The notes beneath the pieces are model-generated. The model was not told the origin of the DNA. It did no database searches and worked only from the letters and a program-made list of their open reading frames with translations. Positions 1-12,590 of a DNA stretch of 64,000 bases are shown in pieces (position 1 is the first letter of the stretch; the number at the start of each line of letters is the position of its first letter). This stretch comes from Paraspadella gotoi (taxonomy: Eukaryota; Chaetognatha). A program made the position numbers and the translations under genes. The stretch spans positions 17,823,562 to 17,887,561 of the forward strand of contig CM119268.1 in assembly GCA_051294375.1 (NCBI GenBank), in the 5' to 3' direction.

Positions 1-309
1 GAAAAAAGATATTAACAAAAAAGTTTTTTATTTATTATCCTCTGTTATCGTAAAATAAATATTAAACAGATTTAATCATTTTTATTAAAACTTTACATTT
101 TAACTATAATTAATATAAAATTAAAATAACCAACTTGATTATAATTTCATTAAAAAAGTTAAAGAAAGACAATTACGTAGAGAATAAACAGAAGTATAAC
201 AAGTAAAACTATAACTTTATGCCATATTTTCAAGTTGTTTCTTTTATCTTTCCATCCATCAGAGATTCATTACCTCTCCAGCCCCCCCCCCCTCATTCTT
301 CCCTCTCAC
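1..309. other. CFAP44: CFAP44 intron running off the left edge
   Basis: AT-rich DNA beyond the donor of the last visible CFAP44 exon (ATCG|GTGAGA at 310). A short poly-C run lies at about 281-292. No coding segment is visible. Confidence 0.6.
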
Positions 310-739
310 CGATCTGATGCTTGAATCGCTTCTCCAGCTTCTCCAACGCAATCGTCTGCTTCTCGCTCTCCCACGCCATCTCCTTGTGAACCAGATCGAT
401 CTGTTCCTGCTTCTGCCGCTCGAACTCTTGGCGGATCTCCGGGTCCATCTCGAACTCCTTCATGTCCAGGCGGATGTGGGGCGGGAGGTCTTCGTTGCGG
501 GTCTTGATCTTTTTGAACTCTGGTGTCGGGAGAGAGGATTACTCGAGTTAAGGTAAATTATGGTGACTGGGCAGCGAGAGAGGCAGTGGAATAATTCATG
601 GCTATGATAAATGAGTCACAAGGGATAGCAGTGATAAAAATTATAGCGAAAACGATGTTTCGTAAATTGAGGCAGAAATTATGTTATACATAGAGAACAG
701 AAACAATGAAATGAGGGCATTATTTAACGTCAAACGCAC

Positions 740-795
<56 letters not shown>

Positions 796-3700
796 CAGTT
801 TCTAATTTACTTTCTCTTCCTAAAAAATAAATGATACAACCGATAGCGACTTTCCCGCCCATCACCTGAAACGTTCAACTTCCCTTTTCCTTACCCTCCG
901 ATCCTCACCCTTATTCTCGCCTCACCCGTTCTCAGTTTAGCGATCTGCATCCTCACTGCGGATTTCTTTTCCTCCGCTATCTTCATCATCCTGTCGTGTT
1001 CGGCCTTTTGTTTCGCGTCTTCGATGCTGTAGTGTTTTTCGTCTTGAATGTCCTCCACCGACGGCATTTCGCTTTGTTTCTTGTTTAAAGGAAAGAAAGG
1101 ACAATGCCGCGATTACAGTATTTTGATTCCGCGAGAAACAAAATTACGAAATGATGATTACGGAATAAACTTTGCTTCCTTAGGTTTAAAAGAAATGGAA
1201 TCGTTCGCTTTAAATAATAAATGAATTTATTTCTTGGGTCGTAGTTATAGATGATTTACCTTAGGAGTGGGAAGCCTCACTTTCTGTTCCTCCGTCAAAC
1301 TTTGAGTCATCTTCGCGTGGATTTGATAAACAAAAATATTTCTGAAAAAAAAACATTATAAATTAGTCTACTCTTCTTGTTTTCAATACCAATTACTATC
1401 CTTTCTTTTAACATTAATCTCTTTCCTTTTCATTCGTCATTCAGCTCAATTCCTTTTTTTTTCAACATTCCATTCTTACAACAGTCTTTTATTTCAACAT
1501 TCATATCTTTTACCTTCCAATCATAAATCATCTCTTCTCCCTTTCAGTCAACATTCATTTCCTTTTCCTTTCATACACCATTTTTCTCTACTCATTCATC
1601 TCTTCTCCCTTTCAGTCAACATTCATTTCCTTTTCCTTGCATACACCATTCATCTCTCCTCATTTATCTCTTACCCATCGTCTCCGACTGAGAATAGAAA
1701 CTCGTCGTCAAAACTGAGCTGCAAATGTCTAATGTGTCCGTAATCGTTGTCGTGGAAATTCTTCGCCCAAAACGAGAGCAAGTTTCCCATGTCGGCCTGC
1801 GTTTAAAAGGTTGACAGTTTTAAATTAGTTATATTATTCACATTTTTTTTTGTTCGACAAAACTGCGTTCAAATTACTGAGTCATTTAATGTAACGAAAA
1901 ATGTCTAACCGTCGTTTCCCAATTGAATTCCTTTCTGGGCGCGTTGCTTTTCTTCACCGAATCACCTGAAGAGAAAGAGGAAGTTTTTATAAATATTAGG
2001 TGAAAAGCGGCTTGCTCGATGATTGGATGCTTATTCTATACTCCATAGTGCACTGTGCCATCAAAATGGCTTCACAACACACGGCACTAGTTATAATGAC
2101 TAGGAAAAAGACGAGACTGAAAACTAATTAAGAGATAATATTGGCATTATTCTATCGCCCAAAAAAATAAACCAATTTAATTTTAATTTTAATATCAATT
2201 TTAAGGAATATTTAAAATAAATTAAAAAAATTAGTAGGCAGAAGAATAATGACTTTTTAGTTAACATTTCCGTTTTATATTTCATGAAAACCATTCAAAA
2301 AATATATCAAACTTGTTTTTAAAACGTACTTACAAAATTGTAATATAAATGAAAAAATTTTGAATGGTTAAGCATTGAAGATTCTGTTGAAAATTTGCTT
2401 TCCTTATTGCTTCTTTCTGTTGTACATGAATCTTATGTTCATTCATGTTGAAATAGTATTATCATTATATATATAGAGATAATAGATATCTTACCCATGC
2501 GGTTGTTTGGTCGACCTAATTTTGCTATAATGTGTGTGTGGTTCAGACGGAAAACGAGAGAAAGCAATTTTTTTAAAGAGTGATTAAATTATTAAGCCTT
2601 AATTTAAGGCGATTAAATTATTTGGTTTAGTTAATAGTTAATACAAAACAGTTAACAATCATACACAGGAAGCGCAATTATTAGTTATGTCATTTAAAAA
2701 GGACGAAACTGAATTTTTAATTAGTTTCAGTTTCAATATTACAATAAATGTATTTACTATCCATTGTAATAATAAATAGTCAGGTTAATTAGTTATTAAA
2801 ACTGTTAAATGTTAGGAACGATAATTTAATTTAACACTGTCACATAAATGCGCGTGATCGCGAAAAACCACAGAATTCGTGTTATCCTCAAGACCCAAGT
2901 CATCAGAGGGGCCTTGACATGACATGTCAAATCTCACCGGACGTGGTTGGCCTTTGCTGCGCAACCGTCTCCACGGCTCCGCTCTTTTGAGGTTCCACCG
3001 CACCGGCGGCACCGGCATCAGCGGAAGCACCTGCACCGGCAAGCCCTGTCTCCTCGTCCGCCGGTGCAGCCGGCCTGACTACTTCGCCCGCCGTCTTTGG
3101 CTTCTCTTCCGCATCTCTCTGAGGATCCACCATGGAAGGGGGGGATCTGGAGTCGGCGGAGGACGGTGATTGGTGGAAAGGAGCGGGTGACCGATCGTGT
3201 GATTGGTGGAGAAAAAGAGTGTAAGTAAATTGGTTATAAACTTAATCGTCTCTAATTATTATTAAAAAAAGAAATTACTAAAAAAAAAGCGTAAAACGAG
3301 TTTCGCTCCGACGATGAAAACGAGTATGGCAATTTTAACAACCAGAGAAACAATGAAATCTATCTGATCAAGTGGAAAGTGAGACCAATTGTAAAAAGCC
3401 AGTTTATTAAAAAAAAAACATAAATATTGTAATATTTGGTTTACAATATTTAACTTGTTGAGAAAATGCTGTATAAGGGAGGAAAAAATAACCATTGAAA
3501 CAAAACTACGTCATTATGAACAATAATATTGAGTACGTGTTGAACTTTACAATAAACATTATTGTACAGCCATTCTTACGCTTCAGTCGGAAAGCTGAGT
3601 CCTCTAATAAGAGGATTCTTTAACACGGCCGTCAGAGGTATATGCAACCGCTCGCTGCCCGAGAAAAATCGTCATTAAAAAAAAATGTTGTCGTTAACGG

Positions 3701-4437
3701 ATGGTCGCTAAGGGTTTCGAAAGGAGAATATAAAGTACTCTGGCCGAAGCGTCGTTTGTCGGATATGTGAATGTTTTATTTATTCACAATGAAAGCGGTA
3801 CTACCAATAAAAAAATTATCAATTCAATATATAAATTATCTTGCTTTTAATTAAGGCTTTCTTAAAGTCCAGTTTATTTGCTCCAAGATTACCCGGCTTC
3901 CCTATCGATGAAGTGGTATAATGTTTCGATAAAATTTTAAATTGTATAAAATGACCTCTCCTTTAAGCATTGAGGAGTTTTTATTTGCATAAAATTATGA
4001 TACAATGTAAGTATTAGAGGTAAGTATTGCATCGGGCATTACTATATCTTCCTCCGCATATAAATACTTTTTTCTATCACGAGTGACGCAAACTTACCGT
4101 GAGGCCCGACCTGACCTGACCTATATCAACCAAGGACCCACCTGGCAGCAAAGGTCTTCCCACGCATCCTCCCCCGCTTCGGCAGTGAACTCTCCTCCTC
4201 CTTTATCTCCACTTGCGGCACCAGAGGCTGCGCTCTGATGCTCCCGTCGTCCATCCCCAGCAAGAGGATCTTGCCATCGTGGCTGGTCAATTAAAGATGG
4301 ATTTGATTGATTGATTGGTAGAGTAATTTGATAGATTGATTGGTGGATTAAGCTGAGTGTTTGATTGATTGATGGATGAATTTGATTGATTGACTGATTG
4401 GTGGAGTGATTGAACGATTGAACGAAATAATTTTTTT

Positions 4438-4496
<59 letters not shown>

Positions 4497-7400
4497 TCTC
4501 TCTCTCTTCTCTCTCTCTCTCTCTCTCTCGCACCAAAACTGAGCCGAATTGATGGCCATGTCGTTGGATTGAAGGAGCGGGAGTGCTCGAATTGGTTCCG
4601 TGGTGTTTTGCTCTTCCTCTTCGGCGCGCGCCTTTTCCTCCTCCGTCAGAATTTCGCACTCGTAGAAGTAACCGGCGTCGTAGCCGCCCTGGTTAAATAC
4701 GGTTAATATGGTTAATGGTTAACAGGTTAACAGGCAAGCGTCTAGGACTGATTTAAATATCATTTGCATATTGCAGTAATTTAGATAATTTCTCATATCT
4801 CCTGCTAAGGTTGTCTCATAGGTTATTTTTTGCTTTAATGGTTCGTTTGATACGGTTTTCTACTTTATAGGTTGAGAAATAATTTGAATCTTCGTTGCAG
4901 AGCGGTCGCGGCCAAATTTTAGATTTCTTAAGGTTTATTAACAAATTAACAGATTGATAAAAAGTTGAAATCGTACAATGTTTCTAACGTTTTTTTTAAT
5001 GTTACAATCTTTTATTCAGTCTTTTGCACTGTTACTGTTTATGATTATGTCAATACAGTTTTTGGTATTAATTAAAAAAAAAAAAAAATCTTTTATTTAA
5101 AAAGAAAAAAGAAAAAAACGTCCAACGCTGTAATGGATATAACTTTTAATTGTGTTTATTAGGATTGTACATAAGAAAAAATTATATCGTCCGCAAAATA
5201 TTTAACAGCTGAGTCAACGTTTGACTTCGTTTACATTCCCGCCAACCGGTTACCATGGAAACCCAGAAGCTCTTCTCCCCGTTGGCGGCGTTGGGGTCGT
5301 AGAAGGCGTGGAGGATGGGGCTGGGGTCTTCTGGAACGAAAGCCACCCAGTCGTCGTCGTCGTCTTCGTCGTCGTCATCGTCGTCGTCGGACTCGACCTC
5401 CTCTCCTCGTTCCTTCCGCAGGCGTCGCTCCTCCTCCCGCTGTCGCTTCCGTTCCGCGTCCGCCATCGCCTTCTTCACCATCTCCTCTTCGTGCTGGGGT
5501 TGGGGATGGGGGAAAGGAGGGGGGAGATGGAAAAGGGGGCAAGGATGATGGAGAAGGGAGGGGAGGAAAAGAGGATGATAGCGATGGAGAGGAGAAAGGG
5601 GGTCAGTCAGAAGAAAAAAATTGAATATTATTTTGGATCTTCTTCTGTTAATAGATCCTACCCTCAGTCGTGACTTGATGGAGTGAAACTTGTAAGTGTT
5701 GAATTTCAAGGTGTTCAGTTGAAAGGTTTTCGTTGTGTCCACATTGTCTGAAAAAAAAAGCAACATTCGTTTATCAATCGCCAATTATAAATTATATATG
5801 TAAAATATTGACCACTTATAAGGTCTCATCCTTAATTAAAAAAAAGTTTGAAATTGAGAGACAGACAGACAGACCTGCGTTGGCGGGAGGATGTATCTCC
5901 CAGATTTCGCCGTTTGTGCAAGAAGCCAACAATGAGTTCTTGTTCTGGGAATAAGGAGGAAAATAATTTTAAAGATACAATTTCAAATGAGTGAGAAGAC
6001 GGTTAGATATAGGAAGAAGGAAGAAGAAAATAAATTTTCAACTTCCAAGAGTCTCACGAAGTGCTTGGGGGTCCAAGCAAGATTGGTGATGGGCGCGGGA
6101 CAATCGACGAATCCGATCGGTTCCAACTCCGTGCCCGTCAAACGCAGGAAGAACACGTTTTTGTCTTCGCCCTTAACGAAAACAAAAAAAGAAAAGTAAA
6201 GAGTAAAGATAATTTAATTTAATTAATATATTCCTTAATATATTCTCACCCCAGTGGCCAGAATAGTCCCGGTTTTGTCCAAACAGATCTGGGTGACAGC
6301 TCGATTGTGGGGCTTCAATGCCTGTTGGAGAGCAATCTCCGGGACCTGAAGAATAAATCTTGGTTTAAGTTTTCTTTTGAGATGATTTAAATTTGTAAAA
6401 AAATAAACTTTAAAATATTTCATCCAGTCTTGATAATAGGTAAAAACTTACGTTCGTAAACGTTTTATCTCCTGGCGTTGCAACAGTTTTGGAAAGACCT
6501 TTCCAGGTTGACTGAGAACGCATTAAAAATTACAAAGGCAAAGACCGTCAACGTCAATCATTATAGTATTTTCCTCATAGTTTCACGAACGTGCACAAAT
6601 ATAAATAAAAATCAGACGTAAAAAATTTTATTGAAATAAAATAAAAACATTTATTTATGCTCTACATGACTATAACAAATGACCTAATTTTCTTTAGTAA
6701 ACTAAATCCAGGCGCCAGGAGAAAAATTGACTATCACATCGATTCAGGAAGAAAACAACAACTGCAGTTAACATTTAACCGAATGTGGATTAAAATTACG
6801 AAAAGTCAGATCTAAAAATCGAAACAAAAGCTTTCGACGCAAACCATAATCAAAATTTTCATACATCTACTCACGAAGCCATTTCACAGATCGACCACAT
6901 TTAAGCGTCACACGAAAAAGCGCTACTTGTCACGAAATTCCGTGAACGAAAGCGTGAAAGGATGAAAAGAAAGAGCCGAATACATACTGCTTGGAGAAAA
7001 GCGTGGCTAACTGAGAATAACCCAATGTCTCCAGTATACTAGAAAGAAATGGACGGACGAAAAATGGGGAACAAAGCTATCTGGATTTACAAACATGCGA
7101 TTTACATAATGAGAAAAATAAGTTAAATTTTCTTTTGAGATTAAATCTTTGACGACGGAGAGATTATTGTTTGTCGAGTGACTCGAATTTACCTCATTTC
7201 CTTTTCCCGCCAGTGCTATTGCCTTGTGAATCGTAAACGAAACTTAATGAATCAGCGAAAATGCAACGGAACTCACTTTCATCGTTATGATTATGTGCAT
7301 GTAAATGAGAAAAGCGAAACGACTGCTCGAAAAGCCCATTCAAGTTTGATTGTTTAACAGGTAAAAAAAGATTGTAAAAACGGTTAAATAAAAATTTAAC

Positions 7401-10400
7401 TTGTTTCGTTGGTTTAAAAAAAATAAAAACGAAAGTAATTTGTTAGTAAAATTCATTGGTTGGTATGTAAAAATCGGTCACATTCTTACTACCTTTGCCC
7501 AGCTCTTCGACTATTAAAAACAAGGCAGAAGGAATGAAGAAAAATTAATTAGTTGTTGAATGTAAAATTTTAAAATACATATAAGCTTTTTTCTTGTATT
7601 ACTTAGAAAGAAAGGAGAACTTACTCTGAAAAATTATTTTTGATTTAGCTATAAACTAGTTTCTAATTCAAAGAATAGATAATGAATATGTGTGAATTAT
7701 AAAAATTGCATTCGTAAGCCAATATATCGCATTTCAGGTTAGCAGTATAAACTATAAAGTCCATGACGAACCAAAAAGGTTAAAGTATATTCCGGTACAT
7801 CATATAGATTATTTACCTCGTCATCTGCAGATTGCTGTATTAATTGTAACAATCGCAAATATGCGTATTTTAAAATCAAGCAGAAAAAAAAGTCAAAAAA
7901 ATTTTGACGAAACAATACTATATCTATTTCTTACCTCTTTTTTGACGTATTCTACTTTTCTCATGGTGATTGTGAAAACACGTAGGACGCCATCTGCAAA
8001 TCCTACCATGAAAGTTTTTCCTTTTTTGTCGACCTGAAATTGATAAATGATAAATGATAAATGATTTACTAATTATGTATTAAGAAACTAGAAGAAAAAT
8101 CATTATAAATCTGACACTTGTTTTGGAAAGGCTATCGTTCGTTTAGGCGTAACGACAACATTCAAATTTTCAATCAAAATTTTCTCATTTTCTGGTTCAT
8201 TAACTCACACTCACTCACACCCTAATAACGAACATTGCACAAGCCAAAACGTTCCTTTTGTTACTCACTTCTTTGGGAAGCCAAAGCAAAGATGTTCCAG
8301 GAGCGTTGAATCGAGACTCGCAGAGCGACTTCTTCTCCAAATAATTGTAGATCCTGACGGACTTGTCCAACCCTGTGGTGGCGAGGAGGTGGGTGACCGG
8401 CGACGCTCCAGCGCCCGTGATCGTCCCCGCATGGAAGGAGAAGATCTTCTCCGGGGGCTTCGTCGTGTGGGAAAAGGAAAGGTCGAGCTTCCAGATGCCG
8501 CCGTTGGCGTCTTGGGCCACCCTGTGGGGCGTTGTGGAGGTGGTCCGTTATTTTGTTGTGGTTTTTGTGGTTGGTTTTGTGGTTAAGGTAATTTGTCTCG
8601 TAGGTTGTAACCAAGAAACGATTGAATATTTTACGTCGTTCAATACCCAAAACTCACCACAATAAGCAAAGATAATCTTTATTACGTTCAAGATTGTGTC
8701 TCACTGAAGTAAGCCCTCTTCGAGGATGTTTTAAGTGGCCAGACCAGGAACTAATTGGTGGCCTGATTCTCGCTTTGTAAAAGAGGGATTCAGCACATCG
8801 GCGTCAAAAAGTAATAGCAGATCTGAAGGACGATTTTCCGACTCACCAAACCGATGACTGATTCGACGCTTGTTTGAGACTCTTGACCAGGGAGACGAGC
8901 TGCACCCCAACTCCCACTCTTAGCTCGTTCATGGGCTCCAGCTCGAACATCCCTCGCTCGTCTGTGCTGTCCGCAGTGTCGATCGTTTCAAAGTCCCAAA
9001 CGCGGACGAATCCGTCCTTACCGATCGTGTACAGTTCGCCTATGTGTGTAGTGGTGCGGAGGTGTGAGAAGGTATGAGTGGGGATTGGGATGAGAATAAT
9101 GTTGAAGGAGAGAAAGTGAAGCGTGTTATAGACAAAAGGGATATTGGTAGTATTAAAAGTTAATACAATTCCTTTAATGTGAAATATCTCAATAATTCTC
9201 TCTCTCTCTCTCTTTTCTCTCTCTCACTGTCTCATACCTTCATCCATAACGAACTGCATTATTGGCCCCACGTGACAGGGTTTCCCATTTTTTCTGCTGA
9301 TTTGAACTTTGATCAGAGTTCCCTCCCATAGGAGCATGTTGCCCCATTCAGAACCTGTTGGGACCAAAAGAAAGTTTGTAATAAATGTTCTCGCTGGCTA
9401 TTCTGTTAATTATATAACCGAAACCCAATACAAGAAGCTAAAGCCCACAACGGTCACTGTCCTCCAAAGCTGTTGTACCGGAGAGCACTTTTCCGTCAGG
9501 AAGTTCCACGTATCCCTCGATGTCGGAAATCTCCGTCCTTCCGAATTTCCCGATTTCTCCCTGCAGTTTGAGGCCGGTGAACGTGTTGGCCATTTTCCAA
9601 AAGCGGATGTGGCCAAGGCCGGCCGTCGTCAGCTGGCCTGCGACGACGGTGGAGAAAAGAGGGCGTCATGAGTTATCACTTTTTTTTGGACGTGAACGAC
9701 TTCACCGTCAAAGAGATTTTTCTGTTAAATATAGACTAAGCATATTTATATTTTATATTTTAAACTTATATGTTAAATATGTTAAATTAATTTATACAAT
9801 CAGTTAAAAAATCTTTTTTTTTCATAAACGAGTGCCTGCGTCCCATAAAAAAATATCTTTTTAATTTTTCAATTCTCCTCAGTTATTCCGTCGTTGTTTT
9901 CGATTGTGGTTTTTATTATTGTTGTTGTGGATCTCATTGGTTTTGTTGTTGTTGTTGTTATTGTCGTTGTTGTTTAAATGCCACCTTGAATCTCGGCGGA
10001 GAAAGAGACTCTGAAGATGTCCTGCGAAAAGGCTTTGCATCGTAGACAGATCTCTTCGTTCTTCCAATCCCAAATCGTCATCATGTAATCAGGGTCGCCC
10101 CCGACCGAGGCCAAAAGGAGCCCGTCGGGGCTGAAGTCCAGGAAGGCGTAGGCTCGCTCCGTGCCTTTTTTTAAAGCGGGGTGGGATTGAGGAATTACCC
10201 TATATTATATGACAGGATTTTTAATAATTACTTATTTTTAAATCATATTTCAATTACATGTCAGCTTTATATGTATTCAACAACTAAAGATTTTATTAAA
10301 TGCTTTTTCGGTGGTTAAATTAGATAGATAATTGATATTTTTATTATATCAGTAGAATCAATTTAAGCATCTTCGTATTTTTATTTACAGTTTAATTCCA

Positions 10401-10871
10401 ACGAAGGAAGTAGGCGTATTTGTATTTGTATGAAAAAAAATAATTAAATAGCTCCATTCTCCCCCCCCCCTTCTACCCGCTCCACCGCTCCATTCTCCCC
10501 CTTCTACCCGCTCCACCGCTCCATTCTCCCCCCTCGACCCACTCACCTCCACTCACCTCCCCTCAAAATCCTGTACAGCTTGAGACTCGGATATTCGTAG
10601 ACCATGATGTTGGGATGGAGGCCCTTCTCCCCGACGGCGAAGAGCTTCCTCGACGGGTGGATGTTGATGGCGCCGATTCCGCCGCCAGAAGAGGAGCGAA
10701 GGTGCTTCTGCTCCTTTGTATCCAGATTGAGGAGCTCCACCATATTTCCGGCTGGAGCAAGGTGAAGGGGGAGGAGTAAATATATGAAACAAGTAATGTG
10801 GTGTAAGGGCTACTTAATATATTTTCATTACAAATAGGTCATGAGACTTATAAACTACATATCACTGTCTT

Positions 10872-10956
<85 letters not shown>

Positions 10957-12065
10957 CCCGAGAACATCGCCCACTCTTCGTCGAGCATGTGCAGATTGCC
11001 TCTTCTCGTGCAGTCGTATCCGAAGCTGTGATAAAACTTGATCAGATTGGGACCCAGTCCATCGTCTTCCGAAGTCCGCGCCTTCGATTCGAATTCCTCG
11101 TTGTCGTAATAAAAGTCGTCGGGGAGTTTCTGCGCCCCCAGGGCGGCTTGACTGTTTCGGGGACAAAAGAACAGTCCATGGAGATTTAAACAAGGAAGAA
11201 AAATGAGTGGTCGATTTGAATGTTAAAAAAGGCTAAAAAAAAAAACTTACAACATTTATCTACAAATTTTGTTTTTCTTAATTAATTTATTAATTTTATG
11301 AATATTTCATTTTTTAAATTTTTTTAAATACATTTTTTAAATACATATATATATATATATAATAACAAAATGCATTTTAAAATATATTAATTGGCACAAT
11401 TCTGGTCAGCCAATCATTTATTTCCGGATGAAAGGAAACAAAGAATATCATTAGATGGCAGAAAGCAATATCGAGAGAGATGAGGGAAGCGAGAAGGAAG
11501 AGACTGGTCATAAACAGGAGCAAAAATGACCAGGAAACACGAGAGATAAGCAATAAGCGATAGGTTTTATTAAAAATGACTTTTGAATTATGCGAGAAAA
11601 AATGTTAAAAGTTATTTCTACTTTATTTTCATTTTCGTGAATCGAAATGAAAAAGAAAACCGAGTGAAAGTGACCACTCCAGCCGCTCAACTGTCCATAC
11701 CAACAGTTTTCCTGACCACCCTTACCGCTCATCCGAACAACCGAGGCCGCTTGCGTGAGCCGTTCCCTACCCGCTCACCCGACCACTTCAACCGCTCACC
11801 TGACCACTCCGGCCGCCTGCACTTGGGGCTGCGCCTCCTCCTCTTCCTCCTTCGCCGGTTCATCGACAACGATCCCCGTCTCTGGCGTCTCGGCCGCTGA
11901 ATTGAGGGTGGTGGAAGGGGTGGCGGAGAGAGTGGAGAAAGGCGTGCCGGGGGTGTGAGGCACCGACAGGGGTGTATTCGGGGGGTGAGTGTCATTCGTT
12001 GACGTCGAGATTCCCATCGACACTCCCGAGGAACTCGCCGAGTTGGGAGTCGAAGGAATCGTCAT
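310..12065 (-). CDS. CFAP44: Cilia- and flagella-associated protein 44 (CFAP44/WDR52), 3'-partial at the left edge
   Basis: CFAP44 is an axonemal WD40/coiled-coil protein that, with CFAP43, forms the tether holding inner dynein arm f in motile cilia and flagella. I model 27 exons in transcription order: 12065-11800, 11151-10958, 10751-10557, 10164-9985, 9637-9479, 9354-9238, 9039-8847, 8521-8269, 8033-7935, five mini-exons (7834-6452), 6345-6250, 6171-6058, 5944-5875, 5747-5662, 5493-5254, 4688-4534, 4282-4142, 3146-2938, 1965-1910, 1796-1675, 1341-1260, 1079-926, 519-310. All junctions keep phase, giving about 1189 codons, and the last exon ends in a donor, so the gene continues off the window. 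Diagnostic segments are [70 protein letters not shown], then [17 protein letters not shown] and [16 protein letters not shown] in the coiled-coil part. The N-terminus (residues 1-88) is Ser/Thr/Pro-rich and poorly conserved. Family assignment is from remembered similarity and is strong; individual exon edges are inferred. Confidence 0.93.
739..793. repeat. (CT)n microsatellite in a CFAP44 intron
   Basis: About 27 CT dinucleotides between CFAP44 exons 1079-926 and 519-310; on the sense strand this is (GA)n. Confidence 0.95.
1529..1664. repeat. 68-bp tandem duplication in a CFAP44 intron
   Basis: Two head-to-tail copies (1529-1596 and 1597-1664) share the segment CTCTTCTCCCTTTCAGTCAA and differ at a few positions near their 3' ends. 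The DNA is AT- and pyrimidine-rich and lies within the intron between exons 1796-1675 and 1341-1260. Confidence 0.8.
2938..3146 (-). CDS. CFAP44: CFAP44 Ala/Glu/Pro-rich linker exon
   Basis: This 209-bp exon (acceptor ACTCCAG, donor CCG|GTGAGA) encodes a low-complexity Ala/Gly/Glu/Pro-rich linker. It joins the end of the WD region (exon 4282-4142, phase 2) to exon 1965-1910 (phase 1). Both phases match. An in-frame ATG at 3133 makes it look like an independent small ORF, but the flanking junctions show it is an internal exon. Confidence 0.7.
4438..4529. repeat. (CT)n microsatellite inside a CFAP44 intron
   Basis: A near-pure CT tract on the plus strand, (GA)n on the CFAP44 sense strand. It starts five bases after the donor of exon 4688-4534. 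A degenerate GATT-type repeat (about 4290-4430) fills the rest of this short intron. Confidence 0.95.
6452..7834 (-). CDS. CFAP44: CFAP44 mini-exon cluster (five phase-0 cassettes)
   Basis: Between the exon ending KVEYVKKE (7935) and the exon starting VPEIALQQ (6345), five short open segments are each flanked by AG and GT and have lengths divisible by three: 7834-7817 (QSADDE), 7510-7493 (SKSWAK), 7222-7193 ([10 protein letters not shown], weaker acceptor), 7038-6988 ([17 protein letters not shown]) and 6511-6452 ([20 protein letters not shown]). The flanking exons also join in phase 0 without them, so any subset can be skipped without a frameshift. This position falls in a loop between WD blades. 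The splice signals are seen directly; use in mRNA is inferred. Confidence 0.55.
10879..10953. repeat. (CT)n microsatellite abutting a CFAP44 donor
   Basis: About 37 CT units on the plus strand. On the sense strand the intron after exon 11151-10958 reads GTGCGAGAGAGAG, so the microsatellite begins within the 5' splice site. Confidence 0.95.
11800..12065 (-). CDS. CFAP44: CFAP44 exon 1 (N-terminal low-complexity exon)
   Basis: The first ATG at 12065 opens a Ser/Thr/Pro-rich stretch that ends in a Glu run and splices at GTCAG|GTGAGC in phase 2. The partner acceptor at 11151 (AAACAG|T) restores an open frame into the conserved FYHSFGYDC segment. I see no acceptor just upstream of the ATG, so it is taken as the true start. 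Further upstream non-coding exons cannot be excluded. Confidence 0.75.
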
Positions 12066-12503
12066 TGTTTTATTTCGTTTTTGTTTTTGTTTTTTCGTCT
12101 TGTTTTTTTAATAATATAATTAGTAAGTTGTTGTGTTGGGTTTGGTTTTCGTTGGAAGTTACAATTTTTGAGTTTCGATTCTATAAAGGCATGCAGTGAA
12201 AGTATAAAATAATTAAACGTGTAGTAATTTTCGGTGAGTTGGTATACGTCGGTTACTTTGGTATCAAATGGACTATGTAAAGAAATAGTTGGAGAACAAA
12301 CCTATACTGGGATTCATTGCATATATACAATCTATCCACAATTATATAAAAGAAAGAAACATAGACTGAAATGAAATTCAAAATTATATAGAAAATTAAA
12401 AAGGTAAATTTAAAAATGAAAGGAAAATCGACAGAAATGGATGCAGGTCGCTGAAAAGGATTCGTGCAGCTTTGTCCGCCAAAACGGAATCTGGGGATAT
12501 TGG

Positions 12504-12534
<31 letters not shown>

Positions 12535-12545
12535 AGAGAGAGAGG

Positions 12546-12590
<45 letters not shown>

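Noticed and set aside
5221-5673. 150-codon plus ORF opposite CFAP44
   Set aside because: Antisense shadow of the Asp-rich CFAP44 exon 5493-5254.
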